A program made the position numbers and the translations under genes. Below are positions 63,264 to 64,000 of a DNA stretch of 64,000 nt, piece by piece. The DNA is from Paenibacillus sp. J5C2022. Lineage in GTDB: Bacteria > Bacillota > Bacilli > Paenibacillales > Paenibacillaceae. Each line of letters opens with the position of its first letter. Position 1 is the stretch's first letter. The DNA lies in contig NZ_JAOQJC010000008.1 in assembly GCF_025567625.1 (NCBI RefSeq), positions 62,001-126,000 on the forward strand. Direction: 5' to 3'. Under the pieces are notes generated by a model that saw only the letters and a program-made list of their open reading frames with translations, searched no databases and was not told the DNA's origin.

Positions 63264-64000
63264 CTAATTGTCTGGCGAACCATCCATCAATTCCTTCATA
63301 TCTGATTGGAGCATGAATAGCTTCCACAACGTAGCTATAGTCTCGGCGCGGGTTGCCTCTCCCTTAGGACGAAGTTCCCCCTTATAGCCTTGAATAATGC
63401 CCGCTTTTGCTGCTGCCGTAATCGAATGTTGTGCATAGGTCGATACACGTGACCAATCATCGAACTTTGCATTCTCTTCCTGCGCTAATGCGGATTCGTT
63501 AACGAGTCGCATGATGATTGCAATCATCTCCTCGCGTGTAATCGTGGCATCCGGATGGAAGCTTCCATCTTGATAGCCCTTCACGATTCCATGCTTCGCA
63601 AGCGCTGCAATACTATGCTTCGCCCAATGCTCACGTACGTCTGTGAACCGAACGGCATTCTTATCATTCGATTCGAACGCGAATAATCTGGTAATCATCG
63701 TCACGAATTCAGCTCTAGTGATGAAATGATTAGGCTTGAATCTGCCATCCGGGTACCCATTAATGGCCCCCAGCCTAGCAAACCATTGAATCATCTCTTT
63801 GGCCCAATGGTTATTGGTATCTGAGAATGTCTTCCCTTCGCTACCTGCTGCAAGAAGTCGGTCCTTCAGCGATTGAAGGAATGCCTTCCCATCAATAAGA
63901 TCGCTGTTGAACACGGACGTCTCTTGCTCCTCCGGCTTCGGTGTAGCTGTAGACCCCGGAGTAGGTTTCGGAGTTACGGTCGGCTCCGGGGTAGGCTCCG
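63264..64000 (-). CDS. S-layer-homology surface protein (5' end outside window)
   Basis: The frame is open from the stop at 63264 to the right edge, so the N-terminus is missing; the GTG at 63914 is internal. The visible 245 residues begin with a Pro/Thr/Glu-rich linker (EPTPEPTVTPKPTPG), followed by three SLH domains: FSDTNNHWAKEMIQWFARLG..ITRAE, FTDVREHWAKHSIAALAKHG..ITREE and a more diverged third ending ATRAE. Each has the INGYPDG/VKGYQDG/IQGYKG turn. SLH triplets bind pyruvylated secondary cell-wall polysaccharide, so the unseen N-terminal part is displayed at the cell surface. Confidence 0.93.
   Translation of the reverse strand, partial: EPTPEPTVTPKPTPGSTATPKPEEQETSVFNSDLIDGKAFLQSLKDRLLAAGSEGKTFSDTNNHWAKEMIQWFARLGAINGYPDGRFKPNHFITRAEFVTMITRLFAFESNDKNAVRFTDVREHWAKHSIAALAKHGIVKGYQDGSFHPDATITREEMIAIIMRLVNESALAQEENAKFDDWSRVSTYAQHSITAAAKAGIIQGYKGELRPKGEATRAETIATLWKLFMLQSDMKELMDGSPDN

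Noticed and set aside
62672-63327. Open frames of about 190-200 codons on both strands across the 51-bp repeats
   Set aside because: Both frames exist because the unit length is a multiple of three; the minus frame also runs through the SLH gene terminator. Not reported as genes, though the minus-strand repeat peptide is flagged as a question.

Overview
The window looks like a chromosomal segment of a spore-forming, S-layer-bearing member of the Bacillota, most likely Paenibacillus or a close relative. The pointers are an alpha/beta-type small acid-soluble spore protein, a protein with three SLH domains, three YesM/YesN-type two-component systems each paired with an Lpl-type sugar importer, and three CcpA-type cre boxes. 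No rRNA, tRNA, CRISPR array, transposase or phage gene was found. Species identity is inference.

Left part (1-11583): a secreted beta-helix/Ig-like surface protein that runs off the left edge; a LysR regulator divergent from a YeiH-family membrane protein; an MscS-type channel; and the spore protein. Next comes a 1.3-kb array of about 24 copies of a core repeat, then a sialate O-acetylesterase and a BNR/sialidase-like protein. A second, inverted block of the same 113-bp repeat unit follows, bounded by imperfect terminal inverted repeats, and then an 11-nt minisatellite.

Module A (11584-21658): a minus-strand operon of two permeases, a binding lipoprotein and a secreted GH39-like multidomain enzyme. 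It is divergent from a histidine kinase/response regulator pair. The shared promoter region holds a cre box and a perfect 12-bp palindrome.

Module B (21772-31321): a minus-strand run of binding lipoprotein, two permeases, an unusual histidine kinase with two extracytoplasmic sensor domains, a YesN regulator, an M55 peptidase and a Gfo/Idh/MocA oxidoreductase. Divergent from it is a 1,656-residue secreted protein built from a split helical domain and about eight carbohydrate-binding-like modules, with a cre box inside its promoter. Two neutral-ceramidase-like proteins, a SIS-domain protein and an acyl-CoA-dehydrogenase-like flavoprotein follow.

Module C (41633-57536): an 11-gene minus-strand operon of importer, kinase/regulator, heparinase-II/III-like lyase, two sulfatases, a helical-toroid protein, a GH88 unsaturated uronyl hydrolase and a PHP/DUF3604-like protein. 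None of the enzymes shows a signal peptide, so this looks like intracellular processing of an imported sulfated, uronate-containing oligosaccharide. No ABC ATPase gene accompanies any of the three importers, which suggests a shared MsmX-type ATPase encoded elsewhere.

Right part (57537-64000): LrgA/LrgB-like membrane proteins; a MocR/PdxR regulator, a BenE-family transporter and a YggS-type PLP protein, with a common sequence of about 32 bp in front of both the regulator and the yggS-like gene; a 51-bp repeat array with a 17-bp palindrome in every unit; and an SLH surface protein that runs off the right edge.
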